A DNA stretch of 9,576 nucleotides from Bacillota bacterium (GCA_012842765.1 DUWJ01000113.1:1-9576); one strand, 5' to 3'; positions 1 to 7,006 are shown, numbered from the stretch's first letter. Numbers and translations are program-made. The notes: generated from the sequence alone by a model not told the origin.

Positions 1-390
1 CTCCAGACCAAACTGGTGAAACTGACGGTATCTTCCTGCCTGAGGCCGTTCGTATCTGAACATCGGCCCAAGGTAGTAAAGTTTCGCAGGTTGCGGCTTA
101 CTGGCAAACCCACGCTCTACATATGCTCGCACAACAGGTGCCGTGCCCTCAGGCCTGAGAGTGATTGAGCGGTCTCCCCTATCAGTGAATGTGTACATTT
201 CCTTCTCAACTATGTCTGTGGCTTCGCCCACACCTCTCTCGAAGAGTTCTGTGTGTTCGAATATGGGAGTGCGTATCTCCCTGTAGCCAGCCCTTTCAGC
301 CGCACCCCGCACGAGCCCTTCAACGTGTTGCCAAAGCCCAACTTCGTCTGGAAGAATATCAGTAGTGCCTCTCGGCGCTGTAATATCCAC
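1..390 (-). CDS. hisS: Histidyl-tRNA synthetase, N-terminal part (3' end outside window)
   Basis: Class II aminoacyl-tRNA synthetase that charges tRNA-His with histidine in the cytoplasm using ATP. The 130 visible residues begin [16 protein letters not shown], the typical HisS opening. They continue with [18 protein letters not shown], the histidine-family signature LRPEGTAP (residues 78-85) and class II motif 2, [17 protein letters not shown] (about 108-124), with its conserved Arg113. The gene runs off the left edge, so motif 3 and the anticodon-binding domain are not seen. The start is a GTG at 390: it gives the family N-terminus, has a GGGGGG ribosome site 7 bases upstream (398-403), and an in-frame TAA lies 8 codons before it. 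It is separated from the upstream SurA-TPR gene by 71 bases containing a strong hairpin. The assignment is certain; only the exact start carries slight doubt. Confidence 0.97.
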   Translation of the reverse strand, partial: MDITAPRGTTDILPDEVGLWQHVEGLVRGAAERAGYREIRTPIFEHTELFERGVGEATDIVEKEMYTFTDRGDRSITLRPEGTAPVVRAYVERGFASKPQPAKLYYLGPMFRYERPQAGRYRQFHQFGLE

Positions 391-421
391 GCAAACGCCC
401 CCCAGTGCAGATTATGAAAAT

Positions 422-441
422 GGGCGGGCCCAAGCCCGCCC
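422..441 (-). terminator. GC-rich hairpin between SurA-TPR gene and hisS
   Basis: A perfect 8-bp stem (GGGCGGGC paired with GCCCGCCC) encloses a 4-base loop. It begins 20 bases after the stop codon of the SurA-TPR gene. Read on the minus strand the stem is followed by ATTTTCAT, a short and imperfect U-tract. It therefore looks like a weak or partial intrinsic terminator. Because hisS starts only 31 bases beyond it and has no convincing promoter of its own, the hairpin may instead give attenuated read-through or stabilise the 3' end of the upstream message. Confidence 0.6.
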
Positions 442-461
442 TAAGATATCCAAGATCACAA

Positions 462-1661
462 TTACTCTTCAACAGATACAGACTCTCCGGTGCTTTCAAC
501 CTGCTCTCCGGCATCATCCGCGTCCTTCGCTTCCTTAGCCGCCTCCAATGCCTCCTTAAGCTGAGCCTCCCAACGGGCCCTGGAAGCCGCCTCAATCTCG
601 GCAATCATTTCTTCCTCCCGAGCCGCGTCATCATCCATGCCCATCTCTTTGTAGGCATCCCGGATCAGCCCATGCACTATAGGAGAGAACGTGGCGTCTT
701 CGCCTGCCAAGTCCGAAGCCTTCTTGTACAGCTCACGTGCACGATCCTTCTGCCCTGATTCCCTCAGGTTATCTGCCCGTGCAATGAGCACAAAAGGTTC
801 GTCGGGCCCAAGCTTGAGAGCGCTTTCGAACGCCTTTTCGGAATCCTTAGCCTTACCTGCCGCTGCTAGCGCCTTACCTAGCGATATCTGGAGATATGGA
901 TCCTGCGGCGTCTGCTTGATGGCTTTCCTGTACTGCTTCACCGCCTCATCGTAATCCCCTTCGACCATGGCGCGGTATGCAAGCACCCTCGGATCATATA
1001 TAGTTATCTTTGCATCTTTGCGAAGCTCATCGACGAGCTCCTGCCTATTTGCCGTCTCTTTGCGGTATCTGATCAGCTGCTCAATGTTTTCCTTCGATTC
1101 CTCATAATCGAGATTAGGCTGAGTTACCGCAATCTTGTCGAATTCCTCTTTGATCTCTTCCTCGGTCACTTCGACAGGCTTTGCTACAGAGGGATAACTC
1201 CCAATAATCTGCTGTCGACCAAGGTATTCCTTGTAGCTCTTCTTGGTAAACCCCCAGTTTGCCAGAGCTGACACGAATTCCCGTTCGTCTGAAAAATAGG
1301 CCTTGTCAGCCTCGTAGGCCGAATCTACCACTACCTGATTCGCCACATACCCTGCCTTCTTAGCTGCATCGAGTATGAGCGCGTCTTCTATTAGGGCATC
1401 CAAAGCATCAGACCGCAACTCTTCTATATCCTCAGGCTTTAGGCCGCCGTATTGCACACGACGCGAGTAGGCCTGCTGGAATTCGAGTGCAAGATCGAGC
1501 GCTGACACCTTTACCGAATTAACCTTGGCTACGGTAAGCCTGGCGCTCCCGGCGTTGGCATTGGAACCCGCAAAAAGCATGGGAATTACCATCCCAAGCG
1601 CTAAAACACCCGCTATGACGGCAACAATTGTGCCGGCTTGCTTACGCATCCCTGAGATCAA
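462..1661 (-). CDS. SurA/PpiD-like N-terminal domain protein with TPR repeats, membrane-anchored or exported
   Basis: Predicted envelope protein of 399 residues, with no cysteine. A short basic start (MRKQ) is followed by a hydrophobic segment at about residues 10-31, a signal anchor or a signal peptide with a possible A-N-A cleavage site near 35-37. Residues about 42-220 resemble the helical chaperone region of SurA/PpiD/PrsA-type foldases (VNSVKVSALDLALEFQQAY; later VTEEEIKEEFDK and LVDELRKDAKITIYDP). The parvulin isomerase domain that normally interrupts this region is missing. From about 224 to 360 come three or four TPR-like helical repeats (for example EGDYDEAVKQYRKAIKQTPQ), then a highly charged Ala/Glu/Asp tail. 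The start chosen is TTG at 1661, with GGGAGG 9 bases upstream; an ATG at 1649 lies too far from it and a TTG at 1688 lies before it. It has its own strong promoter. A role in folding or scaffolding outside the membrane is inferred from the domains. Confidence 0.85.
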   Translation of the reverse strand: MISGMRKQAGTIVAVIAGVLALGMVIPMLFAGSNANAGSARLTVAKVNSVKVSALDLALEFQQAYSRRVQYGGLKPEDIEELRSDALDALIEDALILDAAKKAGYVANQVVVDSAYEADKAYFSDEREFVSALANWGFTKKSYKEYLGRQQIIGSYPSVAKPVEVTEEEIKEEFDKIAVTQPNLDYEESKENIEQLIRYRKETANRQELVDELRKDAKITIYDPRVLAYRAMVEGDYDEAVKQYRKAIKQTPQDPYLQISLGKALAAAGKAKDSEKAFESALKLGPDEPFVLIARADNLRESGQKDRARELYKKASDLAGEDATFSPIVHGLIRDAYKEMGMDDDAAREEEMIAEIEAASRARWEAQLKEALEAAKEAKDADDAGEQVESTGESVSVEE

Positions 1662-1670
1662 GATAATAAC

Positions 1671-1676
1671 CCTCCC
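1671..1676 (-). promoter_or_regulatory. Ribosome binding site of SurA-TPR gene (supports TTG start at 1661)
   Basis: GGGAGG on the minus strand lies 9 bases before the TTG at 1661. The upstream in-frame TTG at 1688 would place this site inside the coding sequence, and the ATG at 1649 would be 21 bases away. The site therefore favours the 1661 start. Confidence 0.6.
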
Positions 1677-1699
1677 AGCTAAGCTCAATAGCCTACGTC

Positions 1700-1728
1700 A
1701 TTGTATCGCACGAAGATTGCAGTGTCAA
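1700..1728 (-). promoter_or_regulatory. Near-consensus sigma-A promoter for the SurA-TPR gene
   Basis: On the minus strand a perfect -35 box TTGACA (1728-1723) is followed by a 17-base spacer and a -10 box TACAAT (1705-1700), five of six matches to TATAAT. Transcription would begin near 1693, giving a leader of about 32 bases before the TTG start at 1661 and leaving the GGGAGG ribosome site in the message. The TGA stop codon of the upstream metallo-hydrolase lies within the -35 box. This is the only site in the window that I found with good boxes at correct spacing. Confidence 0.85.
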
Positions 1729-2381
1729 CGAATGCGCGACCGTCCATGCCACGCCTTTTCAGCTGCTATAGTTGTGTCTGGGCCATGCCCTGGATATACT
1801 CGAATCCTCTCGTCGAGGCTGAATATGACCTCAAAGATAGAACGCCAGAGAGCCTCTTCATCACCGCCTGCAAAATCTGTCCGTCCGACTCCGCACGCAA
1901 AGAGAGTATCTCCCGTGAAAAGCGTCAGGTCGTCGGGGAGCAACAGGCTGATTCCTCCCGGAGTATGCCCTGGAGTCGCCAACACTTCGAACTCCATCTC
2001 GCCCACGCGCAACACATTTCCGCCCTCAAGAGTATGGTCCGCTACGAGCGAAAATCCCTGTCCTCCCGACCGCGCCAACACGTGAAAAACATCGTCTGGT
2101 TCGGCTAGCATGTCCGCATCGAGAGCGCCTACGTATACAGGAGCTCCTGTCGCATCCCGTAACGCCCCATTGCCCCCAATGTGGTCGGGATGCCCGTGCG
2201 TATTGATTATTGCCCGGCACTCGAGACCATGCTGCTTCAGAATATTCTGGATGCGTGGGGAAAAAGCCCCGGGATCGATCACTACTGCGTCCTCATGGCC
2301 CTCACGCCAAACAATGTAACAGTTGGTTGATATCGGCCCAAGCACGAGCCTTTCTACGTTGAGCACACCCGCATCCGCCAA
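1725..2381 (-). CDS. Metallo-beta-lactamase fold hydrolase, YqgX/glyoxalase II-like
   Basis: Cytoplasmic binuclear zinc hydrolase of the glyoxalase II-like branch of the metallo-beta-lactamase superfamily, 218 residues, near the usual length of about 210 for YqgX-type proteins. Visible metal ligands are the motif THGHPDHIGG (His62, His64, Asp66, His67), His139 in ATPGHTPGG, Asp158 in FTGDTLF and His199 in YPGHGPDTTI. Family members hydrolyse hydroxyacyl thioesters such as S-lactoyl-glutathione analogues or related small thioesters; the substrate here is not known. The start chosen is a TTG at 2381 with a perfect AAGGAGG 10 bases upstream. An upstream TTG at 2444 would overlap dtd and lacks a ribosome site, and a GTG at 2366 is possible but worse spaced. 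It lies 40 bases after dtd, as in many Bacillota. Its C-terminus departs from the common NPFL-type ending, and its stop codon sits in the next gene's -35 box. Confidence 0.92.
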   Translation of the reverse strand: MADAGVLNVERLVLGPISTNCYIVWREGHEDAVVIDPGAFSPRIQNILKQHGLECRAIINTHGHPDHIGGNGALRDATGAPVYVGALDADMLAEPDDVFHVLARSGGQGFSLVADHTLEGGNVLRVGEMEFEVLATPGHTPGGISLLLPDDLTLFTGDTLFACGVGRTDFAGGDEEALWRSIFEVIFSLDERIRVYPGHGPDTTIAAEKAWHGRSRIR

Positions 2382-2391
2382 ATAAAACCCG

Positions 2392-2398
2392 CCTCCTT
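2392..2398 (-). promoter_or_regulatory. Strong ribosome binding site deciding the MBL start
   Basis: AAGGAGG on the minus strand lies 10 bases before the TTG at 2381. It is a full match to the anti-Shine-Dalgarno sequence and argues that translation starts at 2381, not at 2444, which would put this site inside the gene. Confidence 0.75.
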
Positions 2399-2421
2399 GC
2401 AGTCTCAGTCTGTAACCAAAT

Positions 2422-2871
2422 TCAAAAGGCCTTGCCGCTGTCAAGCAAAATCGTCACAGGCCCGTGATTAACAAGGTGTACATCCATCTCAGCCCTGAAT
2501 ATACCAGTTTCAACCGGAACGCCCATGTTTCTTACTCCTCTGACGAATTCCTCGTAGAGGACATTCGCATGTTCAGGCGCAGCGGCATCCGTGAAACTGG
2601 GCCGTCGCCCACGTCTGCAGTCTCCGTACAATGTGAACTGGGATATGGCAAGCATGCCTCCTCCAACATCCAGAAGTGAAAGGTTGAGCTTGCCTTCATC
2701 GTCGTCAAAAATCCTCAGGTTCGGGATCTTCTCTACCATGTATTCAACATCTTCCGAGCCATCCTCTCTCGAAATGCCCAGAAGAACCACAAGGCCATAG
2801 CCTGTGCTTCCAACAATCTCACCATCTACACTGACCGAAGCCTCGGTCACCCTCTGAACCACAGCTCTCAG
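2422..2871 (-). CDS. dtd: D-aminoacyl-tRNA deacylase, probable CTG start
   Basis: Cytoplasmic proofreading enzyme that hydrolyses D-amino acids (and misplaced glycine) from tRNA, keeping them out of proteins. It has 149 residues, close to the 145-147 of known Dtd proteins. It opens with (M)[20 protein letters not shown] and contains both family signatures: SQFTLYGD with the conserved SQ-T triad (about residues 77-84), and NHGPVT (about 135-140), the cross-subunit Gly-Pro motif of the chiral pocket. The start that matches the family N-terminus exactly is a CTG at 2871, preceded at 7 bases by GGAGGTG, a perfect anti-Shine-Dalgarno match. A GTG at 2901 would add ten residues and has no ribosome site. 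The gene follows relA and precedes the metallo-hydrolase, the normal Bacillota order. The function is secure; the start codon is an inference. Confidence 0.95.
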   Translation of the reverse strand: MRAVVQRVTEASVSVDGEIVGSTGYGLVVLLGISREDGSEDVEYMVEKIPNLRIFDDDEGKLNLSLLDVGGGMLAISQFTLYGDCRRGRRPSFTDAAAPEHANVLYEEFVRGVRNMGVPVETGIFRAEMDVHLVNHGPVTILLDSGKAF

Positions 2872-2878
2872 CGATAAG

Positions 2879-2885
2879 CACCTCC
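2879..2885 (-). promoter_or_regulatory. Perfect Shine-Dalgarno before the dtd CTG codon
   Basis: GGAGGTG on the minus strand is complementary to the 16S anti-Shine-Dalgarno over seven bases and lies 7 bases before the CTG at 2871. No ATG, GTG or TTG in the dtd frame follows it at a workable distance, which is the reason for calling a CTG start. Confidence 0.65.
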
Positions 2886-2959
2886 ACGTTGAACCAGCCA
2901 CCCAATATTATCACAACTATCAGGGCTATGGCGACAGCTCGAACATCAAACGACGCCCG

Positions 2960-5122
2960 TCAGTTGATCGCCGCCCTGCGCACACTTTGGACCCCTGAAA
3001 TCCGTCTGAGCCTCTCCATCACAGAATCCATGTGCTCCACGTCATGTATCTCCACAGTCATGTTTATCACAGCTACCCTGTTTTTGAGGGTCCTGGCAGT
3101 AACTGCGCTTACATGGGCCTTCATCTCCACAGCGGTGTTGATTACACCTGTGAGAAGACCGGGAGCGTCGTAAGCTTCCATCTCGATCTCGACAGGGTAT
3201 GATTCGCCGTCCTTTGTATCCCAATACACATCGACAACACGGTCTTTTTCAGCATTAACTATAATCATGGCATTAGGACAATCTTTCCTGTGAACCGAAA
3301 CCCCACGACCGCGGGTTACATATCCCACTATGGGATCGCCGGGCACCGGGTTGCAACACCTTGCGAACCTAACCAGCAAGTTGTCTACCCCAGGAACCCG
3401 AACTCCATGGGAAGACCCGGCCTTTTTCTTGACTGGCGAGGGCTTGGGCGTCTCATCTGCAGTCCGCTCAGGAACGAGTTTGGTGACAACTTGGGCCGCC
3501 GACAGCTTGCCATAACCTACACTTGCAAGCAGGTCATCGGTACTCTGATAACTGAACTTCTGCGCCACCTCGAGCAATCGCTCTTCCTTCATGTTCGCAC
3601 GCACTTGGAGCCCGAGCTTTTTCAGTTCCTTCTCCACAAGCTCCTTACCCTGTTCCACCGATGCTTCTCGTTGCTCTTCCTTAAGCCATTGCCTGATCTT
3701 TCCCTTGGCTTTCGATGTTTTGGCTATGGCCAGCCAGTCTCTACTGGGACCTGCTTGCGACTTGCTGGTAATGATCTCCACAATGTCGCCAGTTGCCAGC
3801 TTAGTGTTGAGCGGAACCATCCTCCCGTTCACTCGCGCTCCCGAGCATGAGTGTCCCACATCAGTGTGGACGGCATATGCAAAGTCGATCGGGGTTGACC
3901 CAGCAGGCAGCGTCTTCACATCACCGCGCGGGGTAAAGACGTATACCTCGTCCGAGAAGAGGTCGACCTTGAGCGTCTCAACGAACTCCGTGCCGTTTCT
4001 CGTCTCTTTCTGCCACTCGAGGATCTGCCTGAGCCAGGTGATCTTATCTTCGAAATCGCCCCCTCCCCCGCCCTCCTTATAGCGCCAGTGGGCAGCGATT
4101 CCGTATTCGGCAGTTCTGTGCATCTCCCACGTGCGTATCTGGATCTCCAGAGGCTCGCCCCTAGGGCCGATAACAGTCGTATGGAGGGATTGATACATAT
4201 TCGACTTGGGCATGGCAACGTAGTCCTTGAAACGTCCGGGAATTGGCTTCCAGATGCTGTGGACTGCTCCAAGCACCGCATAACATTCACGAAGTGTGCC
4301 TACTATTACCCGAAGCCCCATGAGATCCCAGATTTCGCTGAAATCCTTGCCTTGCTTTTCCATCTTCCGGTATATGCTGTAGAAGTGTTTCGGACGTCCC
4401 TGGATCTCAGCGGAAATCCCGATCTCTGTGAGCGCAGCCTCGAGCGTCTCGCGAGCCTCTTCAATGTATCCTTCCCTCTCCTGCCTCTTCGTAGCGACCT
4501 TCTCTACCAGATCGTAGTAGGCATCGGTATCAAGATACCTGAGGGATAGGTCCTCCAGTTCCCATTTCATCCTCCACATTCCAAGCCGATGCGCTAAAGG
4601 AGCATATATCTCCAGCGTCTCACCGGCCACCCGTTTCTGCTTGTCAGGAGGGGAGAAATCCAAAGTTTGCATGTTGTGGAGCCTGTCCGCCAGTTTGATC
4701 AGGATGACCCGAATGTCCTTGGCCATGGCCACGAACATCTTCCTCAGGCTCTCAGCCTGCTGTTCCTCGCGACTCTTGAAATCCATCCGCGACAATTTGG
4801 TTACCCCGTCCACAAGCGTAGCAATCTCCGAACCAAACACCTGGCTAATCTCCTCGTAGCTCCTTCCCGTGTCCTCTATCACGTCATGGAGCAAACCCGC
4901 AGCTATGGTGTTGGGATCCAAATTCATGTCAGCGAGGATGAACGCCACTGCGACCGGGTGGTCAAAGTATGGCTCGCCAGACTCGCGCACCTGCCCGTCG
5001 TGGGCGTCACGAGCATAATCCCACGCGCGCTCTATGACGCTAAGATCAGCATCCGGACGGTTTGCTCCGGCCTTGGCAAGCAATTCTTCCAATGTGCGCG
5101 GCTCATTCTGACCATGGACCAT
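2960..5122 (-). CDS. rel: Bifunctional (p)ppGpp synthetase/hydrolase (Rel, RelA/SpoT family)
   Basis: Stringent-response enzyme that makes and degrades the alarmone (p)ppGpp, 720 residues, full family length. Domains in order: an HD hydrolase with His55, the HDVIEDT motif (His79, Asp80, Glu83, Asp84) and ADRLHNM (Asp146, Asn150); a synthetase with GRPKHFYSIYRKM, the RFKD motif (297-300) typical of bifunctional enzymes, YQSLHTT and EIQIRT (326-331); TGS (about 392-452); a conserved-cysteine region with Cys589, Cys590, His611 and Cys615; and a C-terminal ACT domain (about 642-717). Both catalytic sites look intact, so this is not a dead half. A run of five glycines (about 351-355) lies just after the synthetase core. 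The start is ATG at 5122, with AAAGGGGGG 8 bases upstream; a TTG at 5182 is less likely. It follows recJ by 84 bases, without the apt gene often found between them. Confidence 0.97.
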   Translation of the reverse strand: MVHGQNEPRTLEELLAKAGANRPDADLSVIERAWDYARDAHDGQVRESGEPYFDHPVAVAFILADMNLDPNTIAAGLLHDVIEDTGRSYEEISQVFGSEIATLVDGVTKLSRMDFKSREEQQAESLRKMFVAMAKDIRVILIKLADRLHNMQTLDFSPPDKQKRVAGETLEIYAPLAHRLGMWRMKWELEDLSLRYLDTDAYYDLVEKVATKRQEREGYIEEARETLEAALTEIGISAEIQGRPKHFYSIYRKMEKQGKDFSEIWDLMGLRVIVGTLRECYAVLGAVHSIWKPIPGRFKDYVAMPKSNMYQSLHTTVIGPRGEPLEIQIRTWEMHRTAEYGIAAHWRYKEGGGGGDFEDKITWLRQILEWQKETRNGTEFVETLKVDLFSDEVYVFTPRGDVKTLPAGSTPIDFAYAVHTDVGHSCSGARVNGRMVPLNTKLATGDIVEIITSKSQAGPSRDWLAIAKTSKAKGKIRQWLKEEQREASVEQGKELVEKELKKLGLQVRANMKEERLLEVAQKFSYQSTDDLLASVGYGKLSAAQVVTKLVPERTADETPKPSPVKKKAGSSHGVRVPGVDNLLVRFARCCNPVPGDPIVGYVTRGRGVSVHRKDCPNAMIIVNAEKDRVVDVYWDTKDGESYPVEIEMEAYDAPGLLTGVINTAVEMKAHVSAVTARTLKNRVAVINMTVEIHDVEHMDSVMERLRRISGVQSVRRAAIN

Positions 5123-5130
5123 CCCCGCCG

Positions 5131-5139
5131 CCCCCCTTT
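5131..5139 (-). promoter_or_regulatory. Ribosome binding site of rel (supports ATG at 5122)
   Basis: AAAGGGGGG on the minus strand is 8 bases before the ATG at 5122. It is a purine-rich, G-run site rather than a classic AGGAGG, much like the GGGGGG before hisS. It favours 5122 over the TTG at 5182. Confidence 0.55.
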
Positions 5140-5168
5140 CAAAACCTCGGAGAGGATTCTTTCTTAGA

Positions 5169-5207
5169 CTACGGCACTGCAAGCGCGGCCAGAAACTGCG
5201 ACGCCAT
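5169..5207 (-). other. Possible 12-codon leader ORF between recJ and rel
   Basis: The recJ stop TAA overlaps an ATG (TAATG) that opens a 12-codon frame, MASQFLAALAVP, closed by TAG at 5169. An AGGA lies 6 bases before the ATG, within the recJ end. The frame ends 46 bases before the rel start. It could couple termination and reinitiation toward rel, or be accidental. Length alone gives no support for a functional peptide. Confidence 0.25.
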
Positions 5208-6931
5208 TATGCATCCTGGGACTTTCTCAGGTCTTTCACGATCAATTGCGGCTCTCTGCGACCATTCCACTCATTCACCTCGAGGGAATACAGAACATCC
5301 ACTTCTGAAAAACCCTGAGACACGTCTACATGGCTGCCTGCCATGCGAAAACCGATAGCATCTATCACTCGTCCGCCCCGTCCCAGCTTCAGCTTCAAAT
5401 GTTTTCCGTCGGGCCCTACGTTCCTCCGCTCCAGAACATGCATGTTCCTTGTGACAAAGAGTGGAGTCGGATTACCGTATCCAAAGGGTTCCAGACGTTC
5501 CAGTTCCATCGCGAGCTCGATACAGATCTCGTCTTCGCCAAGCTCTGCATCGACAAGCACCCTTGGAACGAGATCCTCCTCTGTAAGCCATTCATGTCCT
5601 ATCTCGTTGAGCCGTTCTCTGAACAAGTCCAAATCTTCCGCCTTTATTGACAATCCTGCCGCCTGTGAATGTCCTCCGTATTTGAGCAACAGATCAGAAC
5701 ATTCCGTCAGAGCCGAATACAGATTGAATGCAGGTATACTTCTGGCTGATCCCCTGCCCACGTCTCCCTCAAAGGATATGAGGACCGTAGGCCTGTACGT
5801 CAGCTCAGCTATTCTCGACGCAACGATTCCAATAACCCCACTGTGCCATCGGTCAGAGCCCAACACGATTGCGCGAGTAGTCTGTGTATTCATCTTGCTC
5901 ACAGGCACCCAGGCCTCCCGCAAGATGGAGAGCTCGATCTCTTGCCTTTTGCGGTTTTCTTCGTCGAGCATGGCGGCGAGCTCTGCAGCCTCCTGGGCCG
6001 AATCGGTCAGGAGCAACCTGGCTCCCAGGCTTGGATCGCCAAGCCTTCCGGCTGCATTCACCCTAGGACCCACCGTAAAACTGACGTGCCCTGCCCGAAT
6101 CTCCCGGCCTGAAAGATCCGATACGTCCAAAAGGGCATTGATGCCGTGATTTGAAGATCGCCCTATAAGCTCCAGCCCAGCCTTGGCTATTATCCTGTTC
6201 TCCCCCTGTAACGGCACCACATCTGCAATGGTCCCGAGAGCCACAATATCGAGATACTTGTGTGGGTCTGCCGCGCACGGCGGCCTTCCCGCAAGGGTCC
6301 ATACAGCCTGAGCAAGTTTGAACGCCACGCCGACTCCGGCCAGTTCCTTGAAGGGATACCGGGAATCGTGGCGCTTTGGGTCTACAACACCAACACACGA
6401 AGGCAGGATACTTCCAGCTTCGTGGTGGTCGGTGATGATCACGTCTATGCCCAGCTCAGAGGCATAATCGACCTCTTCAATAGCACTGACACCGCAGTCT
6501 ACGGTCACCAACAGCGACACGCCGTCGCCAGCAGCCTGCTCTATTGCTTCTCTGTTAAGCCCGTATCCTTCCACAAGTCGATTGGGAATGTGGTAGTCCA
6601 CATTCGCCCCCAAAGATCTCAAGACGGAAACAAGCAGCGCAACAGAGGTTATCCCGTCTACATCGTAATCCCCGTATACCCGTATTCCCTCACCATTTTC
6701 CACGGCAGCCCAAAGCCTCGCAGCCGATTGCTCCATGTCAGGCATGGCGAAAGGATCATGCATTTCCGAAGGGTCAGGCATTAGGAAAGCCCCAACAGAC
6801 TTCTCATCAACAATGCCCCTGTTCGCCAAAACACGGGCAAGAACGGGCGAGATGCCGCATGTTGCCGCTAGCCTTTTTTCTGCTGCCGAGTCTCCTTCAC
6901 GAAGCTCCCATATCGTTCTTCTAGGGGCCAT
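5207..6931 (-). CDS. recJ: Single-stranded-DNA-specific 5'-3' exonuclease RecJ
   Basis: DHH-family, manganese-dependent nuclease that degrades single-stranded DNA from the 5' end in recombinational and base-excision or mismatch repair. It has 574 residues, the size of the compact RecJ type. Visible motifs are motif I YGDYDVDG (Asp88, Asp90, Asp92), VTVDCGV (Asp145), the name-giving DHH (168-170), HSGVIGIVASRIAE of the DHHA1 domain, RGSARSI, and YGGHSQAAG (GGH at 419-421). The rest is an OB-fold region reaching the C-terminus, with no extra C-terminal domain. The start chosen is the ATG at 6931, with AAGGTGGAG ending 6 bases upstream; the ATG at 6997 would add 22 residues and has no ribosome site. 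It lies 75 bases downstream of the VWA gene and 84 bases upstream of rel. Confidence 0.97.
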   Translation of the reverse strand: MAPRRTIWELREGDSAAEKRLAATCGISPVLARVLANRGIVDEKSVGAFLMPDPSEMHDPFAMPDMEQSAARLWAAVENGEGIRVYGDYDVDGITSVALLVSVLRSLGANVDYHIPNRLVEGYGLNREAIEQAAGDGVSLLVTVDCGVSAIEEVDYASELGIDVIITDHHEAGSILPSCVGVVDPKRHDSRYPFKELAGVGVAFKLAQAVWTLAGRPPCAADPHKYLDIVALGTIADVVPLQGENRIIAKAGLELIGRSSNHGINALLDVSDLSGREIRAGHVSFTVGPRVNAAGRLGDPSLGARLLLTDSAQEAAELAAMLDEENRKRQEIELSILREAWVPVSKMNTQTTRAIVLGSDRWHSGVIGIVASRIAELTYRPTVLISFEGDVGRGSARSIPAFNLYSALTECSDLLLKYGGHSQAAGLSIKAEDLDLFRERLNEIGHEWLTEEDLVPRVLVDAELGEDEICIELAMELERLEPFGYGNPTPLFVTRNMHVLERRNVGPDGKHLKLKLGRGGRVIDAIGFRMAGSHVDVSQGFSEVDVLYSLEVNEWNGRREPQLIVKDLRKSQDA

Positions 6932-6951
6932 AGATTTCTCCACCTTAATCA

Positions 6952-6979
6952 GGAACCATTCGACTTTTGTCCAAGTTCC
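6952..6979 (-). promoter_or_regulatory. Imperfect stem-loop in the recJ leader
   Basis: On the minus strand GGAAC pairs with GTTCC, and inside it TTGGAC pairs with GTCGAA with one G-G mismatch, around an AAAA loop and with a 2-base bulge. It ends 6 bases before the AAGGTGGAG ribosome site of recJ. It is not followed by a T-run, so it is not a terminator. An RNA-processing or translation-control element is possible but unproven. Confidence 0.3.
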
Positions 6980-6987
6980 CCTTCTAG

Positions 6988-6999
6988 TCATGTACATGA
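6988..6999. repeat. 12-bp perfect palindrome upstream of recJ
   Basis: TCATGTACATGA reads the same on both strands. It lies in the 75-base gap between the VWA gene and recJ. It could be an operator half-site pair or chance; no matching promoter boxes were found beside it. Confidence 0.35.
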
Positions 7000-7006
7000 T
7001 TCAATA

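Noticed and set aside
2439..2444. A perfect TTGACA (minus strand) at the end of dtd as a promoter for the metallo-hydrolase
   Set aside because: No acceptable -10 box is found 16 to 19 bases downstream. The first T of a real start is also unlikely, because the AAGGAGG follows further on.
2908..2916. Extended -10-like TGTGATAAT in the rel-dtd gap
   Set aside because: No -35-like hexamer is present at proper spacing. An AT-rich gap can give this by chance, so I do not call a promoter.
4048..4080. Run of glycine codons and C-rich tract in rel as a possible insertion or frameshift site
   Set aside because: The frame stays open with conserved Rel sequence on both sides. A short glycine-rich loop at this position is compatible with a functional enzyme.
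3290..5167. Several plus-strand frames of 150-190 codons inside rel
   Set aside because: All are antisense to intact Rel domains, without motifs of their own or good ribosome sites.
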